NCBI RefSeq assembly: GCF_026343125.1
Contig: NZ_JAPEMB010000001.1
Span: forward strand, 5,771,501-5,835,500
Direction: 5' to 3'
DNA from: Streptomyces sp. NBC_00094
Lineage (GTDB): Bacteria > Actinomycetota > Actinomycetes > Streptomycetales > Streptomycetaceae
Length of the DNA: 64,000 nt
The notes under the pieces are model-generated. The model did no database searches. It saw nothing but the letters and a program-made list of their open reading frames with translations, and was not told where the DNA came from. Shown here one piece after another: positions 19,001 to 25,580 of the stretch. How positions within the stretch are numbered: position 1 is the stretch's first letter; every line of letters starts with the position of its first letter. Position numbers and translations under genes: made by a program.

Positions 19001-19920
19001 AGCGCGGCCTCGCCGTAGAGGCGGTCGCCCTGCTGGATCTTGCCGGCGCTCCGGTCGTTCGGCGGCAGCGCGCCGGCGATGATCGCCTGCTGGATGGAGG
19101 CGTACTCCTTGGCGGACGAGAAGGCGGCGAGCGCCCGGGTCCGCTTGATCATCTCGGGGTTGCTGGTCGCCTGCGCCATGTCCTGGGACAGGCTCAGCAG
19201 CGAACGGATCAGGCGGCTGTACGCCTCGACCGTCACCGAGTGGGAGACGCCCTTCTCGTAGGCGTTGCCACGGATCGTGTTGAGCTGGATGACCTGCGAG
19301 GCGATCTGGCTGACGTTCTGGCGGATGCTCCGCAGCGCCTCGTCGTTCTCGGTGGTCGGGATGTCCTCGGTGGCGGCGAGGAAGGCCTTGTACTCGCGGT
19401 CCGTCTTCTTCCGCGGGTTCGACACCTGGTAGTCGCTGACGGGCCTGCCGTTGGCCAGCGGGCCGGCGGAGAGGTCACGCTCGGCCTGGAGGGCCTGGGC
19501 GAGGTCGGTCGCCTCACGGGTCAGCTTGGTCAGCAGCTGCATGTGGTCGAGCTGCTCGATGTCCTGGAGCGACTCGCTGATACGGATGCCGCCCAGGGTC
19601 GTCGCCGCGACCACGGGGAGGGTGAGGAGAGCGACCAGACGCGTGGAGATGCGCCAGTTGCGCAGGGCTATTCGCGGGCCGACCTCGTTCTCGGCCCGGG
19701 GCTTGGGGGGAGCGGCCGAAGGTTCGGACGGCGCGGCCTTGGCGCTCGCGCGCCTGCCGTCACCGCCGTCGCCGGACGGTCCCTGACCCTGCTTGGGGGC
19801 GTGCGAGGCCGAGGGACCGCGGTCGGTCCCGGCACGCGGTTCCTGCTCCGCCGGAGCTTCGGCTCGGCCCTGACGGGCCTGGGGAGACCCCGAGCCATCC
19901 CTCTTGAAACGTCCCTGCAC
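16045..19920 (-). CDS. cvnA: Conservon sensor-like histidine kinase CvnA (copy 2)
   Basis: This 1291-residue protein heads the second conservon. GTG at 19920 (VQGRFKRDGSG) is chosen; the frame extends upstream to 20172 but that part is composition-driven. Order: charged, proline-rich N-terminus; membrane segment (LVALLTLPVVAATTLGG); NIT-type sensor region; second membrane segment (INGALILLVLGVSLIGAFVV); HAMP; HATPase_c with HLLAELLENATSFSSP and DTGIGL. The roughly 400-residue C-terminal tail is Gln/Pro/Gly-rich, with tandem units built on GSTGQFPRPDFGA. Ligand and phosphotransfer ability are unknown. Confidence 0.9.
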   Translation of the reverse strand: MQGRFKRDGSGSPQARQGRAEAPAEQEPRAGTDRGPSASHAPKQGQGPSGDGGDGRRASAKAAPSEPSAAPPKPRAENEVGPRIALRNWRISTRLVALLTLPVVAATTLGGIRISESLQDIEQLDHMQLLTKLTREATDLAQALQAERDLSAGPLANGRPVSDYQVSNPRKKTDREYKAFLAATEDIPTTENDEALRSIRQNVSQIASQVIQLNTIRGNAYEKGVSHSVTVEAYSRLIRSLLSLSQDMAQATSNPEMIKRTRALAAFSSAKEYASIQQAIIAGALPPNDRSAGKIQQGDRLYGEAALNSESVELKSFQAIYESTGGDANERTASLNTGDPSIIAADKYAERVLKSDEAMPGGTRRGHLNFTDEYGTKIAAMNRIERGLLGDMESMARELRQDAQREAIINGALILLVLGVSLIGAFVVARSMIRSLRRLQDTATKVAQERLPELVKQLSESDPQDVDTSVESVGVHSRDEIGQVAAAFDDVHREAVRLAAEQALLRGNVNAMFTNLSRRSQGLIQRQLSLISELESREADPDQLSSLFKLDHLATRMRRNGENLLVLAGEEPGRRWTRPVPLVDVLRAAASEVEQYERIELAAVPATEVAGRVVNDLVHLLAELLENATSFSSPQTKVRVTGHALPDGRVLVEIHDTGIGLSPEDLAAINERLASPPTVDVSVSRRMGLFVVGRLSLRHGIRIQLRPSDSGGTTALVMLPVDVAQGNKKPMPKQGAGGQGAMPPGASAPGGRLPGGPGAAGGPAGGRPGGAPASAAGRLGAAATRGQVGTSSPRAALPGREGAPLTGGPQPSRTAQPQHAQLDQTGQLPQIPQAPQAPQQQDPLRPGPGAGGLIGGAASAIPSRTDVWGNQPNQGSQQAGPGAQQQAPQGQAPQGEQPGGYGFPRAELPGGNPQPQRPQAASWGNEPAQQPVRRPQQEMSPLDAPRGHEDPEAAGRYAAPAAPQGPGSTGQFPRPDFGAQQQAPQAPQVQAYPGGVQDPASTAQFARPDFGAPQGPGSTGQFPQPDFGAPQGPGSTGQFPRPDFGAQQAPQQQAPQAQQYQGGQQQQFGRQPYVPQAQQQAPQQPPAPRQRSGGNDLGAPRPVNGQQAEQPRQPQLQQPRRPEALPPAGGPGDGRTPLYDTLETNWFHQEQGQQQGQQAAPQAPAPQAPAPAAPRPAGGPAGAGAGDGRQNGGAAWRTSPNDELVRQAERVRKPAAGGVTTSGLPRRVPKANLVPGTAQEQAHTAGPQVSRAPDDVRGRLTNLRRGIQQGRQAGNSTTGNHHLGPNHQQER

Positions 19921-20416
19921 TAGCGTCGCAACCTCTGGACCAGGCGTCCTTCCGGATGAACGGAGAGGACGGTGTCGGCGTCGTTGGGGCGCGTGATACG
20001 CACCCCAGGGTGGTCGTCGGTGACCGGCGCAGATCCCCCTTCCCCGCCACTCGGCCGGCGCTGCGTTGCGCCCTCTGCGCGCCGGCTTGAAACCCGCGAC
20101 GGTGCGTGGAATTCCAGCACAGTGCCGGATCTCCAACAAGGGCCGCGCGTCAGGCCCGGAGTGGGATGACAACCCGTGCCCGGGACGTCACCGCATGTAG
20201 AAGATGATCACGGAGGATTCGGACTTTTCCCCTCCAATGGCTGCGCGTACCCGTGTGTCCCAGTCGACATGATCAGGAGCGGAATAGAGCATTCAATGCC
20301 GGAATGCCCGTTTCCGTGCCGGGTCATGGCAGTCCGTAATGCCTGGAATGTGGGGTGATTCGTGAGCAAACTCACACGATGATCGATGTCTTAGCCATGC
20401 ATTCGAAGGGAATCGC
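19921..20416. other. Divergent intergenic region before conservon 2
   Basis: About 500 bp separates cvnA (minus) from the small gene at 20417 (plus) and must hold the promoters of both. The half near 20417 is less GC-rich and contains GTGAG-CAAA-CTCAC (20362-20375) and several GGAATG copies. I cannot identify a promoter with confidence, and I see no supported gene. Confidence 0.5.
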
Positions 20417-20704
20417 ATGTTTAGCCTGACGCTTTACACGATGCTCGCGCCCGCACGGGCGCTCCTCCCGGGACAGGGTCTGAACACCGCCATGAACCCC
20501 ACGAAGACCGTGACGCTCCACGTCACCGCCAACCCGCGCCGCTCCACCCTCGCCCACCTCGAGGACGCCGCACAGCTGGGCCGGGGCGCCCAGCCGGAGT
20601 ACGCCGCCGTACTCCCCGGGCAGACGGCCAACCCGCGCCGCACCATCCTCATGACCGCCCCCGCCCCCTACCAGCCGGCGCCCTACGCATCCGCCTCCCG
20701 CTAG
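20417..20704 (+). CDS. Small protein of unknown function with repeated TANPRR motif
   Basis: This 95-residue frame begins with ATG preceded by AAGGGAATCGC, a good ribosome site. I do not recognise the family. It contains two similar segments, VTANPRRSTLAHL and QTANPRRTILMTA, about 38 residues apart, and a Pro/Ala/Tyr-rich end. The first 30 residues are hydrophobic enough to be a weak signal or leader. ATG at 20492 (MNPTKTV) is a possible internal start. It is divergent from conservon 2, but any link is speculative. Confidence 0.55.
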   Translation: MFSLTLYTMLAPARALLPGQGLNTAMNPTKTVTLHVTANPRRSTLAHLEDAAQLGRGAQPEYAAVLPGQTANPRRTILMTAPAPYQPAPYASASR

Positions 20705-20825
20705 TCACGGAGCCCTCGCCTCAGGTCTCGAGCCTCACCCGCCGGCATCGCCGGTCGGCCGCCCCCGCCGCGTTAGCCTGGAGCGTCAGACTCCAGCCAG
20801 CATCAAGTGAGGGGCGACAGCACTC

Positions 20826-21620
20826 GTGCGCATCGCCAGATTCTCCATCGACGGCAATGTGGCCTTCGGCGCCGTCGAGGGCGAGGGAACCGTCGAGTCC
20901 GGCGGCCTCGTCCTCGACATCATCAAGGGCATCCCGTACACCGACTTCGAGCTCAGCGGCACCAAGGTCCCGCTGAGCAAGGTACGGCTCCTGCCGCCGG
21001 TGCTCCCCAACAAGGTCGTGGCCATCGGCCGCAACTACGCGGAGCACGCAGCCGAACTCGGCAACGAGGTCCCCGACGTCCCCGTCGCCTTCTTCAAGCC
21101 CACCACCTCGGTGATCGGCTCCGGCGACGCCATCGAGTACCCCTCCTTCTCCAACGAGCTGCACCACGAGGCCGAGCTGGCCGTGGTGATCGGCCGTATG
21201 TGCCGTGAGGTGCCCCGGGAGCGGGTCAAGGACGTCATCTTCGGCTACACCTGTGCCAACGACGTCACCGCCCGCGACGCCCAGCAGCGCGAGAAGCAGT
21301 GGGCCCGCGCCAAGGGCTTCGACACCTCCTGCCCCCTGGGGCCCTGGGTGGAGACGGACATGAGCATCGCTGCCGCGAGCGACCTGACCATCCAGGCCAC
21401 GGTCAACGGCGAACAGCGCCAGCTGGGTCGGACGAGCGACATGATCCGCTCCATCGAGGACCTGGTCGTCCACATCACCGAGGCCATGACGCTGCTCCCG
21501 GGCGACGTCATCCTCACCGGCACTCCCGCCGGGGTCGGCCCCCTCAACGTCGGCGACGAGGTCGCCGTCACCATCGAAGGCATCGGCACTCTCACCAATA
21601 AGGTGATCAAGCGTGGCTAA
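20826..21620 (+). CDS. Fumarylacetoacetate hydrolase (FAH) family protein
   Basis: FAH-family enzymes hydrolyse or decarboxylate beta-keto acids, often in aromatic-compound breakdown. The 264-residue protein has a short N-terminal domain and the catalytic fold from about residue 60 (KVVAIGRNYAEHAAELG). Metal-binding acidic residues lie in HHEAELAVVIG and GYTCANDVTARDAQ, and TGTPAGVGPL lies near the end. The GTG start at 20826 follows a leader with a candidate TAGCCT -10 at 20774-20779. The last 8 bases overlap gltX, so the two genes form one transcription unit. The substrate cannot be inferred. Confidence 0.85.
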   Translation: MRIARFSIDGNVAFGAVEGEGTVESGGLVLDIIKGIPYTDFELSGTKVPLSKVRLLPPVLPNKVVAIGRNYAEHAAELGNEVPDVPVAFFKPTTSVIGSGDAIEYPSFSNELHHEAELAVVIGRMCREVPRERVKDVIFGYTCANDVTARDAQQREKQWARAKGFDTSCPLGPWVETDMSIAAASDLTIQATVNGEQRQLGRTSDMIRSIEDLVVHITEAMTLLPGDVILTGTPAGVGPLNVGDEVAVTIEGIGTLTNKVIKRG

Positions 21621-23088
21621 CGCGAACATCCGCGTCCGTTTCTGTCCCTCGCCGACCGGCAACCCCCACGTGGGCCTGGTCCGCACCGCTCTCTTCAACT
21701 GGGCCTTCGCCCGGCACAACGAGGGCACCATGGTCTTCCGCATCGAGGACACCGACGCTGCGCGCGACTCCGAGGAGTCGTACAACCAGCTGCTCGACTC
21801 CCTGAAGTGGCTCGGCCTCGACTGGGACGAGGGCCCGGAGATCGGCGGCCCGCACGCGCCGTACCGCCAGTCGCAGCGGATGGATATCTACAAGGACGTC
21901 GCCGAGAAGCTGATCGCCGGCGGCTACGCGTACCCCTGCTACTGCACCACCGAGGAGCTCGACGAGCGCCGCGCCGCCGCCCGCGCCGCCGGCCGCCCCT
22001 CCGGCTACGACGGCCACTGCCGTGACCTCACCGCCGAGCAGAAGGCCGCGTACGAGGCCGAGGGCCGCGTGTCGATCGTCCGCTTCCGGATGCCCGACGA
22101 GCCGATCACCTTCACCGACCTGGTCCGCGGCGAGCTCACGTTCACCCCGGACAACGTCCCGGACTACGGCATCGTGCGCGCCAACGGCGCCCCGCTGTAC
22201 ACCCTGGTCAACCCGGTCGACGACGCGCTGATGGAGATCACCCACGTCCTGCGCGGCGAGGACCTGCTCTCCTCCACCCCGCGCCAGATCGCGCTCTACA
22301 AGGCGCTGATCGAGCTGGGCGTCGCCAAGGAGATCCCCGCCTTCGGCCACCTGCCGTACGTCATGGGCGAGGGCAACAAGAAGCTCTCCAAGCGCGACCC
22401 GGAGGCCTCTCTCAACCTCTACCGGGAGCGCGGCTTCCTCCGCGAGGGCCTGCTGAACTACCTCTCGCTCCTCGGCTGGTCGTTCTCGGCCGACCAGGAC
22501 ATCTTCACCATCGAGCAGATGGTGTCGAAGTTCGACATCGCCGACGTCAACGCCAACCCGGCGCGCTTCGACCTCAAGAAGGCCGAGTCGATCAACGCGG
22601 ACCACATCCGCATGCTCGACGTGAAGACCTTCGCCGAGGCCTGCGAGCCCTGGCTCCAGGCCCCGCACGCCAACTGGGCGCCCGAGGACTTCGACCGCGC
22701 CGCCTGGGAGGCCATCGCGCCGCACGCCCAGACCCGTATCACCGTCCTCTCGGACATCACGGCCAACGTCGACTTCCTCTTCCTCCCGGAGCCGGTCTTC
22801 GACCAGCCCTCGTGGGACAAGGCGATGAAGGGCGAGCCGGCCGCGCTGCTCGCCACGGCCCGCGAGAAGCTCGTGGACGCCGACTGGAGCGACCCCGAGT
22901 CCCTCAAGAACGCGGTCCTGGTCGCCGGCGAGGCCCACGGCCTCAAGCTCGGCAAGGCCCAGGCCCCCGTCCGCGTCGCCGTCACCGGCCGCACGGTCGG
23001 CCTCCCCCTCTTCGAGTCCCTGGAGATCCTGGGCAAGGAGAAGACCCTGGCCCGCATCGACGCGGCCCTGGCGAAGCTCGCCGGCTGA
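21613..23088 (+). CDS. gltX: Glutamyl-tRNA synthetase
   Basis: This class Ib synthetase charges tRNA-Glu with glutamate, and in bacteria lacking GlnRS also tRNA-Gln before amidation. At 491 residues it is of normal length. The HIGH-type motif is PSPTGNPHVGLVRT near residues 10-23 and the KMSKS-type motif is KLSKR at 257-261. The C-terminal half carries the anticodon-binding helical domain. GTG at 21613 lies inside the end of the FAH gene. A tRNA-Glu/tRNA-Gln cluster lies about 1 kb downstream. Confidence 0.96.
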   Translation: MANANIRVRFCPSPTGNPHVGLVRTALFNWAFARHNEGTMVFRIEDTDAARDSEESYNQLLDSLKWLGLDWDEGPEIGGPHAPYRQSQRMDIYKDVAEKLIAGGYAYPCYCTTEELDERRAAARAAGRPSGYDGHCRDLTAEQKAAYEAEGRVSIVRFRMPDEPITFTDLVRGELTFTPDNVPDYGIVRANGAPLYTLVNPVDDALMEITHVLRGEDLLSSTPRQIALYKALIELGVAKEIPAFGHLPYVMGEGNKKLSKRDPEASLNLYRERGFLREGLLNYLSLLGWSFSADQDIFTIEQMVSKFDIADVNANPARFDLKKAESINADHIRMLDVKTFAEACEPWLQAPHANWAPEDFDRAAWEAIAPHAQTRITVLSDITANVDFLFLPEPVFDQPSWDKAMKGEPAALLATAREKLVDADWSDPESLKNAVLVAGEAHGLKLGKAQAPVRVAVTGRTVGLPLFESLEILGKEKTLARIDAALAKLAG

Positions 23089-23104
23089 GCCTCGCGTCAT
23101 CCGT

Positions 23105-23150
23105 CCACGGGGGCGGCGACCGGAACACACTCCGGCCGCCGCCCCCGTGG
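23105..23150 (+). terminator. Terminator of gltX
   Basis: CCACGGGGGCGGCG-ACCGGA and TCCGG-CCGCCGCCCCCGTGG form a long, nearly perfect stem with a short ACACAC loop, 16 nt after the gltX stop. Confidence 0.8.
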
Positions 23151-23197
23151 CGTTCCCGGCCCGGGGAAAAGGCCCACGCGGACCGGGGGAGCGGCGG

Positions 23198-23203
23198 TAC
23201 GGT
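23198..23203 (+). promoter_or_regulatory. Candidate -10 element of the HAD hydrolase gene
   Basis: TACGGT (TANNNT class) ends 6 nt before the ATG at 23210, and no ribosome site is seen, which is compatible with a leaderless transcript. Confidence 0.35.
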
Positions 23204-23209
23204 CGTGGC

Positions 23210-23932
23210 ATGGCCATCCGAGCGGTCCTGTGGGACGTGGACGACACGATCTTCGACTACGCGGGCGCGGACCGCGCCGGCATGCGCGGCCACCTGACGG
23301 TCGAAGGGCTGCTCGACGGGTACGACTCCGTGGACCAGGCCCTGGACCGCTGGAAGGAGCTCACGGAGCTGCACTGGCGCCGCTTCGAGAGAGAGGGCGG
23401 CGACTTCCAGGACCAGCGACGGGACCGGGTCCGGGACTTCCTGGGGGCGCCGGACCTCTCCGCCGCCGGCGCCGACGACTGGTTCGACCGGTACGTCGTC
23501 CACTACGAGGCCGCCTGGGAGCTCTTCCCCGACGCCCTGCCCGTCCTCGACGAGCTCGCCGACGACTACCGCCAGGCGGTCCTGTCGAACTCCAGCATCC
23601 ACGCCCAGGACCCCAAGCTCCGCGCCCTGGGCGTGCGCGACCGCTTCGAGACCGTCCTGTGCGCCGCCGAACTCGGCGTCGCCAAGCCGGCCCCGGAGGC
23701 CTTCCACGCCGCCTGTACGGCCCTCGGCCTGGCCCCGGAGGAGATCGCGTACGTCGGGGACCAGCCGGACATCGACGCGCGCGGCGCGACGGAGGCGGGG
23801 CTCCTGGGTGTCTGGCTGGACCGCGCGGACACCGGTGGCCGGCCCGAGCTGCAGCGGATCACGGACCTCCGCCAGCTCCCCGCCCTGCTCGGCGGGCATA
23901 CCCGTTTTGGAGCACCGTCCACCTTCGGGTAA
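23210..23932 (+). CDS. HAD-superfamily hydrolase
   Basis: The 240-residue protein is a haloacid-dehalogenase-type phosphatase. Motif I is LWDVDDTIF (nucleophile Asp in DVDDT), motif II SNSS, motif III the Lys in GVAKPAPEAF, and motif IV GDQPDIDARGA. A helical C1 cap domain lies between motifs I and II. Substrates are probably phosphorylated small molecules, not predictable here. ATG at 23210 is chosen because the longer frame has no ribosome site and the HAD fold starts right after this Met. Confidence 0.88.
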   Translation: MAIRAVLWDVDDTIFDYAGADRAGMRGHLTVEGLLDGYDSVDQALDRWKELTELHWRRFEREGGDFQDQRRDRVRDFLGAPDLSAAGADDWFDRYVVHYEAAWELFPDALPVLDELADDYRQAVLSNSSIHAQDPKLRALGVRDRFETVLCAAELGVAKPAPEAFHAACTALGLAPEEIAYVGDQPDIDARGATEAGLLGVWLDRADTGGRPELQRITDLRQLPALLGGHTRFGAPSTFG

Positions 23933-24024
23933 TGTTCTTTCTGCGCCGAGGGGAACAAGCCGAAAGGCAAGAGCCCGGAAAGCGCAAGCCGAGCAAGATC
24001 CCCCTGGTGGGGACGTTGTTCTGG

Positions 24025-24096
24025 TGGCCTATGGTGTAATTGGCAGCACGACGGTTTCTGGTTCCGTTAGTCTTGGTTCGAGTCCAGGTAGGCCAG
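24025..24096 (+). tRNA. tRNA-Gln (CTG anticodon), copy 1
   Basis: Acceptor TGGCCTA pairs with TAGGCCA, the D-arm is GTGT/GCAC, the anticodon loop is TTCTGGT (CTG, reads CAG), and the T-arm is TTGG-TTCGAGT-CCAGG. CCA is not encoded. The pair closing the anticodon loop (31:39) is T-T and the D-stem has a G-T pair, unlike copy 2. Confidence 0.93.
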
Positions 24097-24142
24097 CTCG
24101 CAGAGCTCATCTGCAAACCAGCTCGCAGAGCTCATCTGCAAA
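24093..24142 (+). repeat. 25-bp tandem duplication containing the tRNA-Gln 3' end
   Basis: Units 24093-24117 and 24118-24142 are identical; each begins CCAGCTCGCAGAGCTCATCT. The first unit includes the last four bases of tRNA-Gln copy 1. A third, partial copy follows tRNA-Gln copy 2 from 24475. It probably arose by slippage or recombination between duplicated tRNA units. Confidence 0.9.
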
Positions 24143-24162
24143 TCGTGGATCACATCCACAAG

Positions 24163-24235
24163 GCCCCCGTTGTGTAGCGGCCTAGCACGCCGCCCTCTCA
24201 AGGCGGTAGCGCCGGTTCGAATCCGGTCGGGGGTA
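24163..24235 (+). tRNA. tRNA-Glu (CTC anticodon), copy 1
   Basis: Acceptor GCCCCCG pairs with CGGGGGT (terminal G-T), the anticodon loop is CCTCTCA (CTC, reads GAG), and the T-arm is GCCGG-TTCGAAT-CCGGT. It is identical to the other two tRNA-Glu genes in the cluster. Confidence 0.94.
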
Positions 24236-24319
24236 CAGATCCATCCTGTGGATCACTTGGGTAGCTCCCGGTGAATCCACGGTGACATCACCCGGCTCTC
24301 GCCGGGTGGGATCGCTAGG

Positions 24320-24392
24320 GCCCCCGTTGTGTAGCGGCCTAGCACGCCGCCCTCTCAAGGCGGTAGCGCCGGTTCGAATCCGGTCGGGGGTA
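24320..24392 (+). tRNA. tRNA-Glu (CTC anticodon), copy 2
   Basis: Same 73-nt sequence as copy 1. The spacer before it holds a perfect hairpin, CACCCGGC-TCTC-GCCGGGTG (24289-24308), which may guide processing. Confidence 0.94.
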
Positions 24393-24406
24393 CGGTGTAA
24401 CCACCA

Positions 24407-24478
24407 TGGCCTATGGTGTAATTGGCAACACTACGGTTTCTGGTACCGTCATTCTTGGTTCGAGTCCAGGTAGGCCAG
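24407..24478 (+). tRNA. tRNA-Gln (CTG anticodon), copy 2
   Basis: Cloverleaf as for copy 1 but with D-stem GTGT/ACAC and anticodon stem ACGGT/ACCGT fully paired, and variable loop CATTC instead of TAGTC. The anticodon is CTG. It begins 14 nt after tRNA-Glu copy 2. Confidence 0.94.
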
Positions 24479-24519
24479 CTCGCAGAGCTCATCTGCACCT
24501 GCGGATCCGATCCGCAAAG

Positions 24520-24592
24520 GCCCCCGTTGTGTAGCGGCCTAGCACGCCGCCCTCTCAAGGCGGTAGCGCCGGTTCGAATCCGGTCGGGGGTA
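24520..24592 (+). tRNA. tRNA-Glu (CTC anticodon), copy 3
   Basis: Same sequence as the other tRNA-Glu copies. The cluster terminator follows 8 nt after it. Confidence 0.94.
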
Positions 24593-24600
24593 CAGAACAA

Positions 24601-24632
24601 AGAAGCCCTTCCCTTCGGGGGAGGGCTTCTTC
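24601..24632 (+). terminator. Terminator of the tRNA cluster
   Basis: AGAAGCCCTTCCC and GGGGAGGGCTTCT form a 13-bp stem (one T-G pair) with a TTCG tetraloop, followed by TC-rich sequence. Confidence 0.85.
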
Positions 24633-24723
24633 GCTGTTCCGGAACGGTACGCGCACACAACTCCGGCCCACCGCTGCGGCGTTGAAGCGGTGGGCCGGAG
24701 AACGAACGGAAGGGGCGGAGGGC

Positions 24724-25440
24724 TCAGCCGTTGCGGCGGAGCGCCTCGGAGAGGCGGGCTGCGGCGTCGATGACCGCCTGGGCGTGCATACGGCCCGGGT
24801 GGCGCGTCAGGCGCTCGATCGGACCGGAGACCGACACGGCGGCCACGACGCGGTTCGAGGGGCCGCGTACGGGCGCGGAGACGGACGCGACGCCCGGCTC
24901 CCGCTCACCGATCGACTGGGCCCAGCCGCGGCGCCGTACGCCCGACAGGGCCGTCGCCGTGAAGCGCGCGCCCTGGAGGCCTCGGTGGAGCCGCTCGGGC
25001 TCCTCCCAGGCCATCAGGATCTGCGCGGAGGAGCCGGCCTTCATGGTCAGCGTCGAGCCGACCGGGACGGTGTCCCGGAGACCCGAGAGTCGCTCGGCCG
25101 CGGCCACGCAGATGCGCATGTCGCCCTGGCGCCGGTAGAGCTGGGCGCTCTCGCCGGTCACGTCGCGCAGATGCGTCAGTACCGGGCCCGCGGTCGCGAG
25201 CAGGCGGTCCTCGCCGGCCGCGGCCGAGAGCTCCGACAGGCGCGGTCCGAGAATGAACCGGCCCTGCATGTCACGCGCCACCATCCGGTGGTGTTCCAGT
25301 GCCACGGCGAGACGATGTGCCGTGGGTCGTGCGAGTCCCGTCGCCGCGACCAGTCCTGCGAGGGTGGCCGGACCGGACTCCAGGGCGCTCAGGACAAGGG
25401 CTGCCTTGTCGAGAACGCCTACGCCGCTAGAGTTGTCCAT
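24724..25440 (-). CDS. ndgR: IclR-family regulator NdgR
   Basis: NdgR is the streptomycete IclR-type regulator of leucine and other amino-acid genes, also linked to antibiotic production. The 238-residue product starts MDNSSGVGVLDKA, has an N-terminal winged helix (ATLAGLVAATGLARPTAHRL) and a C-terminal effector domain (GESAQLYRRQGDMRICV, VSAPVRGPSNRVVAAVSVSGP). ATG at 25440 is chosen; the frame extends to 25593 but that part covers the shared promoter. It is divergent from leuCD, the position expected for NdgR. A 21-bp inverted repeat 12 bp before its start is a candidate own operator. Confidence 0.93.
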   Translation of the reverse strand: MDNSSGVGVLDKAALVLSALESGPATLAGLVAATGLARPTAHRLAVALEHHRMVARDMQGRFILGPRLSELSAAAGEDRLLATAGPVLTHLRDVTGESAQLYRRQGDMRICVAAAERLSGLRDTVPVGSTLTMKAGSSAQILMAWEEPERLHRGLQGARFTATALSGVRRRGWAQSIGEREPGVASVSAPVRGPSNRVVAAVSVSGPIERLTRHPGRMHAQAVIDAAARLSEALRRNG

Positions 25441-25452
25441 GCAACGATACTC

Positions 25453-25473
25453 GCGTCTCACTCTGTGAAACGC
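25453..25473. promoter_or_regulatory. Candidate NdgR operator
   Basis: Inverted repeat GCGTCTCAC-TCT-GTGAAACGC, 8 of 9 positions symmetric, lies between divergent ndgR and leuC. NdgR is known to act on the leuCD promoter; that this repeat is its site is inference. Confidence 0.55.
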
Positions 25474-25580
25474 AAGTTCAATTTTCCGAGGAACCCGGCA
25501 CTCTGGTGAGGCGGCCGCACAACGGCCCGCGAAACGGGTCTCTAGTTGTGCCGACGCAGACGTCGGCCGGAGGGAAAGCG

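Noticed and set aside
15541..19923. 1460-residue plus-strand frame over conservon 2
   Set aside because: Leu/Arg/Gly-rich antisense shadow; the minus strand encodes CvnA and CvnB with conserved domains.
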